Of a DNA stretch of 64,000 bases, positions 13,301-28,000 are shown one piece after another (positions within the stretch are counted from its first letter, which is position 1; the number at the start of each line of letters is the position of its first letter). The translations under genes were made by a program, and so were the position numbers. This stretch comes from Cymodocea nodosa (Eukaryota > Streptophyta > Magnoliopsida > Alismatales > Cymodoceaceae): contig CM072342.1 of assembly GCA_036874045.1 (NCBI GenBank), forward strand, positions 2,874,501-2,938,500. The letters run 5' to 3'. Below the pieces are notes generated by a model, which searched no databases, was not told where the DNA came from, and saw only the letters and a program-made list of their open reading frames with translations.

Positions 13301-15009
13301 ATTACAAGTTAAGTTCTAATAGAAATTAAGAATACGGTTGCTCCTGCTCCGTTGAAGTGGAAGAAAAGTGCATCGGTGTTTGCAAACTACTCAAGTGGTT
13401 ATGTGAAGGCGTGATACGGCTTCTGCCACCAATGTTTCAGTGATTACTTTGGCAAGCCTGATTCAGGCGTGATTCCCTTCTGTCCTACGACTATCGTACT
13501 TGATTTTTGATTCTAGACGAGAAAATAAAACTTAGAGCGAAGAGAAAACATTACCATGATATAAGTGCACTACGTCTGTGTGTGTGTGTGTGTGTGTGTG
13601 TCTATATACATATATAGATAAACTAAACAGATTCACACACACACAAGAACCTGAATGATTTTGTTGACATAGGACTTTTAGAAGATTTTCAATTCTCAGA
13701 CTCTGCCAGACCAGCTCACTCTCAGACCAATACTTAACTTATAAAGAAACAAGTCGCACAGTGAATAATAGCCTAATTAGCACCCCAGCTTGGAATCATA
13801 TGGGTTTAGATCTGAATCCTTCTCCAATAAGTACTGGTTTTAATGAGAAGGCCACATGGTATTGATGTCACAAGGGACCCATAACCAGAAAAGAATTGCT
13901 TTCATCGTGTAAAGGGGGCGACTTCGGACTTCCCCCTCTGGGATAGATAGACATCCATCTCCTTTACCATCTGCAATCAAACTCTGTGTTCCTTGTCCTG
14001 GCATGCGTCATCATCCTTTTCCCACCACGCAATCACATCTCCTTTTCCTTCTCTCTCTCTATTATGACTGGAGAAGGAGTGTCGAGCGTGGCATGTACAC
14101 ATATGGGCACGATAAGATGTGTGCCAATAATGTATTAAGAGTAGGGATACAACTGGCCCCTTTAGGAAGTTCTGTGGCTTGGTGTTGGATGAGTTATAGA
14201 CGATGGTAGAGTTCCTGTTATTGGAGACAAATCAGAAGCATGGGCATGTGGCCAGGGAACCGTTCCAGCAGATTTCCACATGTGTAGTGGAAGGAAAGTG
14301 AAGTTCTACCATTTTCGTTGATACCGTATGAAAACAACAAGACTTGTCACGAGTTGCAACAACTGAACCCTAACCGCACCATCAATACTTGTCCCTGGTA
14401 AAAGAATTTCTCGATTCAAATAGTAACTAAAAAGACTATCATCGTAAAAAGCATAAAATTTATACTAAACAACCTTATTAAGAAAAATACCATTCTCCTT
14501 TCCATTGAACATCCCACGCAACAGGAAGAAGAATGTTTCACGTCCAAAAAAGGAAAATAAAAGTTCCAGTAAAAAGGTAATGCATATGTAGTTTCTCTCC
14601 ATTGAAATAACCCATGGCAGAACCATCATCATGACAACGGCAAAATATTCCCTCGTGTTGGACAAATTAAAGACCCTTGATACCACCAAAAGCACCATCC
14701 AATGGGAAAATCTAAGAAATACGTGCCAGATATTTGAGGTATCTGGAAAAAAATTCAATGGCTAGAAGGTACTTAATGCGGCATATTGAAAGCATGCTGT
14801 AGGAATTTGATAATTAAAAGAACATGCCCATCCAATCCATCTCTGTAATCAAACACCCAATTGATGTGTAGTTTCAAAATGGAAGACCACCAGACATGCA
14901 GTCGCTGGCGTTCTCTGGAGTCTGGATGTGAGAAGTAATATGAACTACCCTGGGGAAGTATTCAATCGCATCAGTATTCCCTTCAAAACCAAACATGACT
15001 TTCCCTATA
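10393..15009. other. intergenic, no gene recognised
   Basis: The first 0.6 kb is probably 5' UTR and promoter of the 213-aa gene: it is pyrimidine-rich on the minus strand, and a CACGTG G-box lies near 11271. Beyond that I see only short, unconvincing open frames. A (TG)n microsatellite spans 13577-13600, followed by a short (CA)n about 35 bp later. Confidence 0.5.
13577..13600. repeat. (TG)12 microsatellite
   Basis: Uninterrupted TG dinucleotides, followed by TATATACATATATAG and then CACACACACA near 13634. The two halves could pair as a hairpin. Confidence 0.9.
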
Positions 15010-15141
15010 GGCTGTATTTGATAGAGATTTTGACATGAAGATTCTAACAGGAATCATTTTCTAGTTAAAATGTGAATCAAACTTCACGAATACAAATTTG
15101 ATGGAATCCAAAAGATGAAGGAGCTTGTATCAAACACAGCC
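15010..15141. mobile_element. 132-bp MITE-like inverted-repeat element
   Basis: Starts GGCTGTATTTGAT and ends ATCAAACACAGCC; the ends are inverted repeats matching at 12 of 13 positions. The interior is AT-rich and non-coding. Length and TIR sequence fit Tourist/PIF-Harbinger-like MITEs, but the flanks (ATA on the left, GTA on the right) do not give a clean 3-bp target duplication, so the superfamily is uncertain. Confidence 0.6.
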
Positions 15142-15403
15142 GTAGACTGACACAAAATCATTTTCACCTTCGAAAGAACTTTTGAAACATCGAAATCATT
15201 CTAAAAAAACCTTGTACAATAGAAGTGATTTTTTATGAAAATTTTAGATGTATTACAACTCATATGACACAAGTTTGTTGATTAAGTAGGCCTAGTATCT
15301 TGAAAATGCAATCATATCTCAGCTTTTCTTTAGATCGCCACTTTGTTATTTGAAAGCAAATAACCACTTAAATTACTAATAAGAAGATTAGCCTTGACAT
15401 AAT

Positions 15404-16813
15404 TAGACATGTAAATTGGGCCCGTAGACTTGGGTCAGGTCAGGCCCTAACCTAACCTTGTATCCAGGTCAGGTTTCAGGCCCCTCAAAATTTTTTGAAA
15501 ATTTTTAATTATATATTTATTATAACATATTTTTACTTATAATATTTTATATATTTTTTTACTTTTATAATATATTTTTACTAGTTTTAAAATTATAAAC
15601 AAGAAACTAAGGAATTTTCAATCAACATAGATTTACAACAGAGATCATCTCTGAATAAATACCTGTTTGTTAGATTATAGATGAAATAATTAAGCAAATT
15701 TAAGAAAAAATACTCTAAAGTATGTTATTTGCTAATGACATAGTTTTAGTTGACGAAAGCAAGACAAATGTTAGTTTTAAATTAGAATTATGAAGAAATA
15801 CTATAGACTTTAGAGTCTAAAACTAAATATATGAAGTATAAGTTTAATAAAAATAGAAATAATGATACAAATATACAATTAGATAGTCATAAGATTCATA
15901 AAAATAAGACTTTTAAATACTTGAAATTTATAATGAGTAGCAATGAAAAAATCACAGAAGATGTTATATATAAAATTAAAGTGAAATGAATGAAGTAAAG
16001 AAGTACTTATGGAATATTACATAATAGGAGAATATCCTTAAAATTAAAAGAAAATTTCTATAAAACTATTATTTGCTCGACTATATTTTATGATTTAGGA
16101 TGTTAGACTATAAAACATGATCATATATGAAGAGCTAATGTTATAGAGATGTGAATGCTTAAGTGGATGAATCATAATATTGTAAAAGATAAGCTAAAAA
16201 TTAATTTTATTATGAATAGAGTATGAATTGTACTAATTAAAGATGATATAAGAGAAAATCAACTTACTTGTTCGGTCATATCCTTATGAGGTTAAAGGAT
16301 GCATAAGTTAGAAAAAAAGAATTAATTAGTGTAGAAAAAACTAAAAGTAAAAGTAAAACTATTTGATTAGAAATTGTTACAAAAGATTTCAATTTATATA
16401 AGTTAACTCAAAATTTGATCATAGATAAAATATATGGAAGAAAATGATTCATCTGATTGACCCTATATAGTAAGATTATGGCACAAGTTATTTGTTGTTG
16501 TATATTATATTATATTATGTATATAATATATTTTTACTAATATACATGTAATATATAGAATATTATTTTTATATAATATATATATATTAATATGTAGGGG
16601 CGCATGGGTCAATCTGGGCTGGCCTAGGTCTAGCCTGTTCGAGCCCAAAATTGGGCCTAGGCTTAGCAGGCAGACAAGCCTAGGCCCTACAGCTCGACCT
16701 GACGCACAGTTTGCCCAGACCAGCCTGGATCCATGCAGATCCAGGCCATGTCAGGCTAAAAGCCCAAGTCAGCCCAGGCTAGCCTGCGCCAGCCCAACCC
16801 AGTTTACACTCCA
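15404..16813. mobile_element. non-autonomous hAT-like element, 1.41 kb, with 8-bp TSD
   Basis: Flanked on both sides by the exact 8-bp direct repeat GACATAAT (15396-15403 and 16814-16821). The ends are imperfect inverted repeats: TAGACATGTAAATTGGG on the left, and TGGAGTGTAAACTGGG reading inward from the right. Plant hAT elements typically begin TAGGGGTGTAAA and make 8-bp duplications, so the assignment fits. Both subterminal regions are rich in GGCC/GCCCA/GGTCAGG motifs; the right one contains an inverted repeat, GCCTGGATC (16723-16731) and GATCCAGGC (16738-16746). The middle (about 15500-16590) is AT-rich and holds a LINE fragment. No transposase is visible. Confidence 0.75.
15596..16515 (+). 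mobile_element. degenerate LINE reverse-transcriptase fragment inside the hAT element
   Basis: Broken frames on the plus strand follow the 3' half of a plant L1-type RT in order: EFSINIDLQQ near 15612, MLFANDIVLVDESKTN near 15722 (the usual FADD catalytic box reads FAND), a KYLxxxxS segment near 15920, the AEMRMLKWM-like segment near 16150, the IREKQLTC-like segment near 16250, and a tail ending in GTTGTTG near 16490. Many stops and frameshifts make it inactive. Confidence 0.7.
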
Positions 16814-16821
16814 GACATAAT

Positions 16822-18109
16822 AATAAGGTTATTCCATAAATCAATCCCTTGTCCTCCAAATTTATCAACACAAGGTCCTACTAATTTTGTTGATGACAAC
16901 GGACACATTACAAACACTGGCAGTCAGGCTTTCCCAATCTAGTGTAAGATCCATCAAACCTTTCTATGGTAACTCTTTTCAACACAACCATTTATAGGAT
17001 AAATGGACAGGTAAATCATCCCTTTTATGTTAGTATATTTGAAATTGCGATTTTAGCCTCTATGGACACAAAAGATTTAGCAAAAGTTCCAAATTGAAGC
17101 ACGAGGATATTGGATATTTGGATTATCATCGTTTATGGCTTTCGCAAAACCTGTGATTTTTTCTGATTTTCGAAAATTGACCAGGGATGATTTGGAACTG
17201 AATATTATTTAATGCTACTGAAGGAAATAAACAAAAAACCCGTTTATTTTAGATCATGGGTGTTCAAATTATAGGATTATGGTAACGCAACAATAATCTA
17301 AAATAAACACATAGACATGAGAGATTATACTGAAAATCTAATAATTTATGTGCTGTAACTTCTACTTGTAAGTATTATAATTTAATAATCTACTTCTTTA
17401 ATTATAAGGGTATGATTTAGATTATGAGTTTTTTGTTCTTATAATCAGATATCTGTAATTTTAACCAAACATGATAATCAACAATATATCTGTAGTATTC
17501 CAAAATCAGATCGATTTTAATTATCTCACCAAATGTGCATAAGATATACATATTCTACACTCTGTAATCTGAATCAAACCAAGCTCAAAACTAAATATAA
17601 AAGAAGTATGTAATTATCTATTGTAAATCCTGAGTTTCAGACAAAGAGCCAAAGATTGCTTATGGGTTGATCGTGTATTGATGGAAAAAATCGATTCAAT
17701 CAAGATATTGTTTACAAATTGGCTTATTATTGAAAAAAGAATACGTCAAGATAATGACATAAAGTACATTGAATTAAATTGTTCTTAGTGTACCTTTTGT
17801 ACGGGATCATGGTGGTTTGTCGACATGAACCTCAACATTGGCTCACTCCCACAAAGGAATAATGGGAGGTGTTAACCAGGCACGTCCTTTGCTTAAGATT
17901 TTCTTAGTTCCCCGTTGTGACTCCTTGCTCAACAACTGTTTGTTCCCCCATTATTGTTCTCAACAAGTTACTTTGCTTCCCTGCTATTAATCCAGTTACA
18001 TAATCTCGTAAAAAGCAGAGGAAATATCAAAATCACAACTCCCTACATCCACTTCAAAAAAAGATTAATTTCACCTTAAATGTCACCCATGACTATGCTG
18101 ACTTCTCCT
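16822..18109. other. intergenic, AT-rich; 3' flank of the PPR gene
   Basis: No gene recognised. Between about 17220 and 17590 the sequence has spaced motifs (GTAATTTTAACCAAAC near 17454 and GTAATCTGAATCAAAC near 17563). The second recurs near 43640, which suggests a shared MITE family, but I cannot define element ends. Confidence 0.4.
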
Positions 18110-19945
18110 TTACGACTTGTGCATAGAAATGTCATCTTCTACATGACAGGCTAGTTGCTCCAAAATCGCACAGATATCTAAAATTGATGGGTGTGATTTA
18201 TCAAACACTCCAAATGTGTGCACAAAATTGTCGATTTCAAAATAACTTATAGCTCGTTCTTTCTTAACATTCCTTTTCTCCATCAGATATCTTATTTTCT
18301 CTGCAGAATCCCACCTCCCAATCTCAGTATACATGCTAGAAAGCAGTACATACGGAGCTGATTGTTGCGGCTCCAACTCAATAAGATGTTCTGCTGCTTC
18401 AATTCCTAACTCAATATTTCCATGAATCCGGCATCCCCCGAGTAATGCTTTCCAAACAAGAATATTGGACTGAGAAGGCATACTGTTGATCCAATCCTTG
18501 GCCTCCTTGAATAGGCCAGCTCGTCCCAGAAGATCTACAAAACAAGCATGGTGTTCTGCACTGAGGTCGATGCCATGGTCTTGTGACATGGACTTAAAAA
18601 TACGAATCCCTTCTCCTACAAGACCTGAATGACTACAAGCAGTGAGAGTCACAATGAAGGTGTTGCTGTTTAGTATAGTACCTGCTTTGATCATTTCTTG
18701 AAACACTTCTAATGCCATCCTTCCGTTACCATGTTGGCCAAATGCTGAAATCATGGTATTCCACAGAATGGTATCTCTCTTATGATCAGGCGTTTGATAG
18801 AATATCCGTTGACTTGCTGCAAGTTCACCACATTTGGAATACATATCAATGAGAGCACTGAGGGCAATTGCATTGGGATGAAAAAGTTTTCTCGTCAGGT
18901 AAGCATGAATCTGTTTTCCACCCTTGATGGAAGCAATACTAGCACAGGCACAAAGTCCGCTGCTTATCACAAACTGATCAGGTCTCACACCCTCAATCAC
19001 CATTTTACCAAGAATTTGAAGAGCGTCGAGTGAAAATCCTCCATGGACATACCCACTTATCATGGAAGACCAAGACACCGGATTCTTCTCGGGCATAGCA
19101 TCAAAGAGCTCGCGTGCGGCTATCAAATCCCCACGTTTCGCATATCCGGAGACCATAGTGGTCCAAGCATAAACATCTGCAACAACCATCGCATCGAACA
19201 GCTTCCTCGCATCCTCCACATTCCCACATTTGACGTAAGCATCAAGAAGGGAGCTTGCTATAACCGCGTTTTCCAGAAAACCGATACGGAAAACCTGTCC
19301 ATGAAACTGAGATGCGAGAGGAAGCTGCCCAGTCCTAACGCAGGCAGACAAAACACCGGAAAAGGTATAAGCATTATAACCATCGCATTCCCTCCTCATC
19401 CTCACGTAAAACTCCACAGCATCCCTGCACAATCCGCCACGCGCCAACGCAATAACCACCGTATTCCATGAGACGACATCCCTTTCGCTCATCCTCTCGA
19501 ACAGCCTCCTGGCGGCAGCAGGCATTCCCAACTTAGCATACCCAGATAGCATGGCGTTGTACGAGAACACGTTCTTCGCCGTCATTCTGTCAAACAGCGC
19601 CCGGGCCTCGTCAGGGCGGCGGCATTCGAAATGGAGGGCGAGGATGTGGTTGGAGAGGACGGTGTGGGACGGAATGGACTTCCTCAAGCCAGTGAGCTTG
19701 AGGTGGAGGTGGACGTCGCGGGCCAACGCAAGGGATCTCGACCTGAGGCAGCTGTAGAGGAGGGAGGAGATGAGGCCGATGTCGGGGCGGAGGCCGCGGC
19801 GGGCAAGGGCGGGCAGGAGGGAGACGGCACGACGGAGGTCGCCGGACAGGACAAATCGGTGGAGGGAGAGGAGGAGGCACGGTGGCGACGGCGGGGATGG
19901 ACGGCTGGGATTGAATCTGACCTTGGAGGCGTCGGCGTGGGGCAT
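18110..19945 (-). CDS. pentatricopeptide repeat protein, PLS class, E subgroup (At2g21090 type)
   Basis: Intronless, 611 aa. PPR proteins bind organellar RNA in a sequence-specific way; E-subgroup PLS proteins usually help select C-to-U editing sites in mitochondria or plastids. Repeats run from about residue 60 to about 500: VFSYNAMLSGYAKLGM, DVVSWNTVVIALARGG, DVYAWTTMVSGYAKRG, NPVSWSSMISGYVHGG and TILWNTMISAFGQHG are clear P, L and S motifs. The C-terminus has the E region (VWKALLGGCRIHGN, APYVLLSSMYTEIGRWD) and stops without a DYW deaminase domain. Overall order and spacing match the Arabidopsis At2g21090 protein closely. The start is the first ATG of the frame; the N-terminal 25 residues are Pro/Ser/Arg-rich and could serve organelle targeting. 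The 5' third is strongly GC-rich. The editing target cannot be read from here. Confidence 0.9.
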   Translation of the reverse strand: MPHADASKVRFNPSRPSPPSPPCLLLSLHRFVLSGDLRRAVSLLPALARRGLRPDIGLISSLLYSCLRSRSLALARDVHLHLKLTGLRKSIPSHTVLSNHILALHFECRRPDEARALFDRMTAKNVFSYNAMLSGYAKLGMPAAARRLFERMSERDVVSWNTVVIALARGGLCRDAVEFYVRMRRECDGYNAYTFSGVLSACVRTGQLPLASQFHGQVFRIGFLENAVIASSLLDAYVKCGNVEDARKLFDAMVVADVYAWTTMVSGYAKRGDLIAARELFDAMPEKNPVSWSSMISGYVHGGFSLDALQILGKMVIEGVRPDQFVISSGLCACASIASIKGGKQIHAYLTRKLFHPNAIALSALIDMYSKCGELAASQRIFYQTPDHKRDTILWNTMISAFGQHGNGRMALEVFQEMIKAGTILNSNTFIVTLTACSHSGLVGEGIRIFKSMSQDHGIDLSAEHHACFVDLLGRAGLFKEAKDWINSMPSQSNILVWKALLGGCRIHGNIELGIEAAEHLIELEPQQSAPYVLLSSMYTEIGRWDSAEKIRYLMEKRNVKKERAISYFEIDNFVHTFGVFDKSHPSILDICAILEQLACHVEDDISMHKS

Positions 19946-20417
19946 CGGAAGGAGGGAGGGAGAGGGGAGGCTGCATCGTGCAGGGTTCGGGGGTTATGAA
20001 CCGCAAGTCCACCGGCCCTAGACTGGGTTGGCAATTTGGCGGACGTTTGAGTTTGGGAACTACTTGTGTGATCCAATATGATTTTTCTTTTATAAAATAA
20101 TTTATTTTCATTGTAGACATTTGCTCCATCATGATCGTCCAAAACGATATATTAAATTTCACGTACAATTGATTATGTCCAAAACGACTTGCATTCTTCG
20201 TAAACGAAAAATTGAGAAAAAGAATAAATCAAGATGGTAAGTTACGAAAACAAAATAAAAAGTAAACGATAGTCATAAATCACAACATCTAACCACCTCA
20301 AAAAAATATACCACTACGTAAAATAGCACTCCCATATTACCGAAAAATAACACTATTGTCGTTAAAATGGCAAAAAAATAACATTCTTAATTCTGAGAGG
20401 GGTTAGTGCGAAATAAC

Positions 20418-20451
<34 letters not shown>

Positions 20452-21523
20452 CATAAAGAAAAATTATAATTTTAATAGACATTATAAGCGATAGCGGAAA
20501 AAGGCAGGGAAAAATTTTTCTCCTACTTTTTAAGTATAAAATGTCTTATTTCCTAAGATTTCGAACTTTCACCTATGTGAGATCTTAAGAATTCTCTGAC
20601 CATTCCTTTGAAACTTCCATTAAAACTTCTTTAACTTCCCTCGTAAAATTTTCAATGCATTTCTTTCAAAATTGTCATCGTAGGCACATCGGTGAACGAT
20701 ACATCTGTACCGAAAGAATGCATCTATACTAAAAGGACACACTTGTGAAGGGCGTACGTCGTTGTACTGGAAGTTCATGTGATCCGTCGGCTTCGTATTG
20801 TTTCGTTTGTGTCAACACAAAGTTAGTGGCAACAACTGTTATTGTTGTGGTTTATTATTTCATTTCATTTTCTTTAAGGCTTTCACTGATTTTCTTGTTG
20901 TTAGATTTTAGTTGAGGTTGAGAAAGGGTGCTATGTTCTAATCATTTACTTACGATGGAACCCTACGAACTTTGGATTTTTGGTTATTTAATTCATTCTT
21001 CCTTAATGAATGACTAAAGGCAAGGTTTTTTTTATTGCATGTCTTTGAAAAGTATTGAATCGCTTGCAAATTACTTGTTTGCTTTTTTCCCAATGCAAGT
21101 GAATGGTAGTTCAAGTTAAAATTTAGAAGCATCTTTCTGTTACCGTCGGATTGGACTCCTTGACCGGAAAAATACAATTCTGATTCATTGAGATGATTGT
21201 GGATTGGGATTCCTTTCTCTTACCGTTCATTGTTGTTGATAGCATGTTAAAGTAGAAGCATCCATGTTTGAAATTACCATTCTATGGGTTCTCTCTCTTC
21301 TATGATATCTCCTCTGTAATATCCATGATACACATAAATCGGTGGTGTGGTACACTAAACTGAAAACTGCAACTAGAAAAATTTCCATAACGGACAATGC
21401 TTAAGCCAATGTGAGGTCTAAAGAAGATCTAATTATATGCAATCCTGCCTCCTTCATAATCGTAGAAAATGTTCCCTAACTAAAAAATTTACGTGTGAAT
21501 AAAAAGCAGCATCCACACACCAC
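19946..21523. other. intergenic, no gene recognised
   Basis: The PPR promoter side is GC-rich to about 20030, then AT-rich, with a 26-A tract at about 20426-20451. No convincing coding sequence. Confidence 0.45.
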
Positions 21524-21790
21524 TAGTTTTTTGGAGCATCTCCATGGATTAGGGATGGTGTACAGAGATTTGAAGGCGGAGAATATTCTGATCCAAGACA
21601 ACGGCCATCTCATCCTCACGATTTCGAACTCTCCACCAGGCTCACACCCAGATCTTCCCCGATCAACACACCCGACAACAACAACAACGTCGACAACCCT
21701 TCCAAACAACGAGTGCAGAGTTTTCCGTATGGTAAGCAGAAACGCCGGCTGAAGACTCTGCTGCTCTTGGAAGGGCGGGGGGTTCTCGTC
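21524..21790 (+). pseudogene. fragment of an AGC-type protein kinase gene
   Basis: The frame encodes [20 protein letters not shown] then [10 protein letters not shown], the catalytic-loop region (subdomain VIb, here YRDLKxEN) of a plant AGC VIII kinase such as the WAG/PINOID/UNICORN group. The following DFD-equivalent (subdomain VII) is put out of frame by a one-base loss near 21623; downstream residues in the other frame ([12 protein letters not shown]) continue the kinase pattern for about 40 codons before similarity fades. There is no ATP-binding lobe upstream and no activation segment or C-lobe downstream. This is a truncated, frameshifted remnant lying directly against the RPS29 promoter. 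Confidence 0.6.
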
Positions 21791-21894
21791 GGAGCTGAGG
21801 AAGGGTCTGACGTGGACGACGCAGACGTCAGAGGAGGCGGAGGCCGGAGCGGAGCCCTGGACGTCCGTTGCACCGTGCAAATGAGTAAGTAAGG

Positions 21895-21986
21895 TGGGCC
21901 GCTGGCCATACTTTTTTACCCTTGTTTTAAACCAATATAAAGGGTATTTTGGTAAAGTCGTGTTGGTGAGAATGGAATTAGGGTTT
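21895..21986 (+). promoter_or_regulatory. RPS29 promoter motifs (site II and telo-box)
   Basis: TGGGCC at 21895-21900 and TTAGGGTTT at 21978-21986, lying 213 and 127 bp before the RPS29 ATG. Site II plus telo-box is a known arrangement in plant ribosomal-protein promoters. A pyrimidine-rich leader follows at about 22010-22060. Confidence 0.6.
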
Positions 21987-22007
21987 CGCCAACGTAAGTC
22001 GTATTAA

Positions 22008-25061
<3,054 letters not shown>

Positions 25062-28000
25062 AGAATGACGTTGACCATCAGTTGCTGCCTTGAGAGGGGA
25101 CGCATGTAGCGAGGTTACAGCAGTCTAGGCCGTATGGATCATCAGCTCTTAAGTTGGTTGGAGACTTCAGTTTAATTTTTAGCACTATTGTCGTAATTGG
25201 TTTTTATTTCTTAATATTTGGTCACTTTCTTTAATCGTATCAAGCTTGAATGCTTGATGCCACTGGTATCTTGAGATGAAGCATTGTTTGTTTTACATCT
25301 TGTTTCAACTGGTTTTATTCATTCGGTTTTCTTTGTAGAATTTTGTGGTATGTAATTCCACTTAAAATTAAAAGGTACGCAAGATTCAGTACAGCATGTG
25401 GCTTCACGATCTCATTTATTGCTGAGGATGATATAATATAAAGAAGGCATTAGTTTCTTCCCAAAAGGTTTTATAAAAAAAACTCATTCTGCCATGCCCG
25501 ATCCAATCGTCACGTACGCCTTCGTTAGTTAGCGGAGACAATGGTCGGTGGTCTCTGGTTTTTTTTATTATTGGCTTTCCTCTGATACTGCGGAAGTTTA
25601 TGCATGAGACTTGAGGAATGTTGTTATATTTTGTAGTGAAAAAAAATTATTTCTATACTCCTCTCAAAGGATGCTGGGGTATATCTTCTAGGAGTTGTCT
25701 TTTCTCATTTGGTTGCCATGCTTTGTTGTCAGTGGTTATGATGCTGACCGCTTGATTAATTCGTTGGTGTATGAGCAAATGGTGATGCACCAGTTGTCGT
25801 GCTCCAATCCAGTTGTGATGCACCAGTTGTCTCAGTTGCCAAATGCGAGGCGAAGCTTTTTCCCTACACAAGGTCCGACAATGAAGGGTAGAGATGGTTC
25901 ATGTGCACATGGTTGACAGGCAAGTTGAATGCAAGGGAGATGAAAGCTTTAAAACGGCAGAGTTTGAAACCGGCATTTTCACTTTTGCATATGCTGCATT
26001 GCATGGAAGGTTAGAAGTAATAATCATCCCAGAGGTCCTGAAACCATGGCACTAAATGGTTCAAAGACTAACTAGGCAAGCGCTACAATAAGTATGGACT
26101 TTTAACTAGTGGGGCTCGGTCTCAAAAGGTAAACCTTGAGTGCACTCAGATTCACAATGGGGGAGGCATGGACGGGGCAGGGGCAACCTTCATGAAAGAT
26201 AAAATATCGGTGCTAAGTAGAAAAGTATGGTTGCGGCTAGGTTAAAATCCTTCGATTGATTGTCGTTCCAAATGAAATGGCACACAAATTGGTCTAAAAT
26301 GTCGGCCATCTTGGAGCAATCAATCCGCAGGGTTTTTTGAACTTTTGAACCACATGCTTGTGGAATGCTATTTTGAACTTGATTATATGATGGTCAGAAC
26401 TTTCACTTTACCTAGGAACCTAATTTTGTAAGATGCTACAGTTTTTAAAAAGAATGGTTCTCTTCTCCTGTGACGTATATGTGTCATTGCTTTCAGTTAT
26501 GGGTCGGGCCATGTTCTTCGTATAGGTTGTGCTGGCATGGTACGATTCATGGACCGTGTCAACACGACCCATTGTGTCACAGGCAGGACAGTATCGTGTC
26601 AGCACAGCCTATAGGAAGCTAGAGGGCAGGCGGGAGGTAGGGGTGGAGGGTGGATGTTCAAAGTCCCGACACCGCAGAGTTGTCGGTTGTCGATCGCTGG
26701 GCGGAGGGTGGACGTTGCACCTCCTCGAACTCAATCCCGTCATTCCGATGCGACTTTGTGGAGAAGAGAACTGGAGAAGGCGAAGCCACTTCCGCACTTT
26801 GTCTTCAGTAATGCCGATGCGCAGATTGCCGCATGAATCGATGTGATCCTACACCGCACTGTCTTCTGCATGCACACGCTAGTTGCTGCATCACCGTCTC
26901 GTTGGCACCTCACCGTGATCGTTGACTCCTGCACTGCACGCCCCTTCAGCTCGGCCACGATGGCGTGACCTAATTACCGTTCGACACAATCAATCTGAAC
27001 GGATCTGTGCCCATGGGCTGTTGCCCCATCGCCGCAGACTTCAATTGGGCCGCGTTGGTCCAACATGGCCTCATTGACACCTGTATCTTTAGCTCAATAT
27101 GATGTAGGAGGACGGAGCTTTGCTTATCACGTAAAATTCAGCATTGCAGATTGGTAACTTGTTAGCAGTCGTTATTCTACATATTACCCACCTTATTCTA
27201 AGTGGATATGAATAAGTGCGGCTATATGTAATTGGTGGTGCATGAGTGATCTTTTATTCTACCCATATTACTAAATTATATCGTAATTTCGATATTATCT
27301 CTAAGTTACAAATGTAATTAAAATTTCATTCACATTTTAACATTTAACTTCTATTGTCGATCTAATTCAAAACCCTAAAAGCACAATCCCTCGTTCCTCT
27401 CCTTTTTCGTGGTTCCGTGCAGGGCTCTTCCTCCATTCGTTCCTTCCTTGTACCTTTCTATATGATCCTTAGCTGTGTTATGGTTATTCCTGATCAAATT
27501 CTGTATCATGTACATGTTTTATTCAATCGAAGTTAGTGCCACAGACCCTCCACAAGCCTCGGACGCAATAAATATAACTCACCGAGCAAAATGCTCATCG
27601 GTAGAATCGATTCTCCCTCTCTGAAAAGTAGTGCTACAACTTTATATATTTATTTATGCGTAATTGCTGAAGGTTAGGGCTGTGACTAGCCATCAAACTC
27701 TCGCCAATCTGTTCTCATATGGTTGTTAATTTCCCTCTGTCATCTTCAAGAATCACGCAGCTAACCAAGGAATAAGAACTTCTTGTGCATGGATGGAGAT
27801 AAAAAATAGATCACATATGGCTAATCCGATTTAATTCACACATGAATCTTATTAATTACTACAAGAAACAATAAACAGCAATTCATGTCACAATCTTATT
27901 AGGTTGGGCTAGCTACATGAATTCTTTTCTTTCGTATATTTTATTTGAAAACTATTCCCATACAATAAATTAATTGTGAAATTTAAACCTCCCATTTATA

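Noticed and set aside
19611..20168. Long proline-rich frames overlapping the PPR 5' end
   Set aside because: They are alternative readings of the GC-rich PPR coding sequence, with low-complexity translations.
26480..27080. GC-rich patch with several overlapping short frames
   Set aside because: No frame shows a recognisable domain or splice structure; short inverted motifs suggest repeat DNA.
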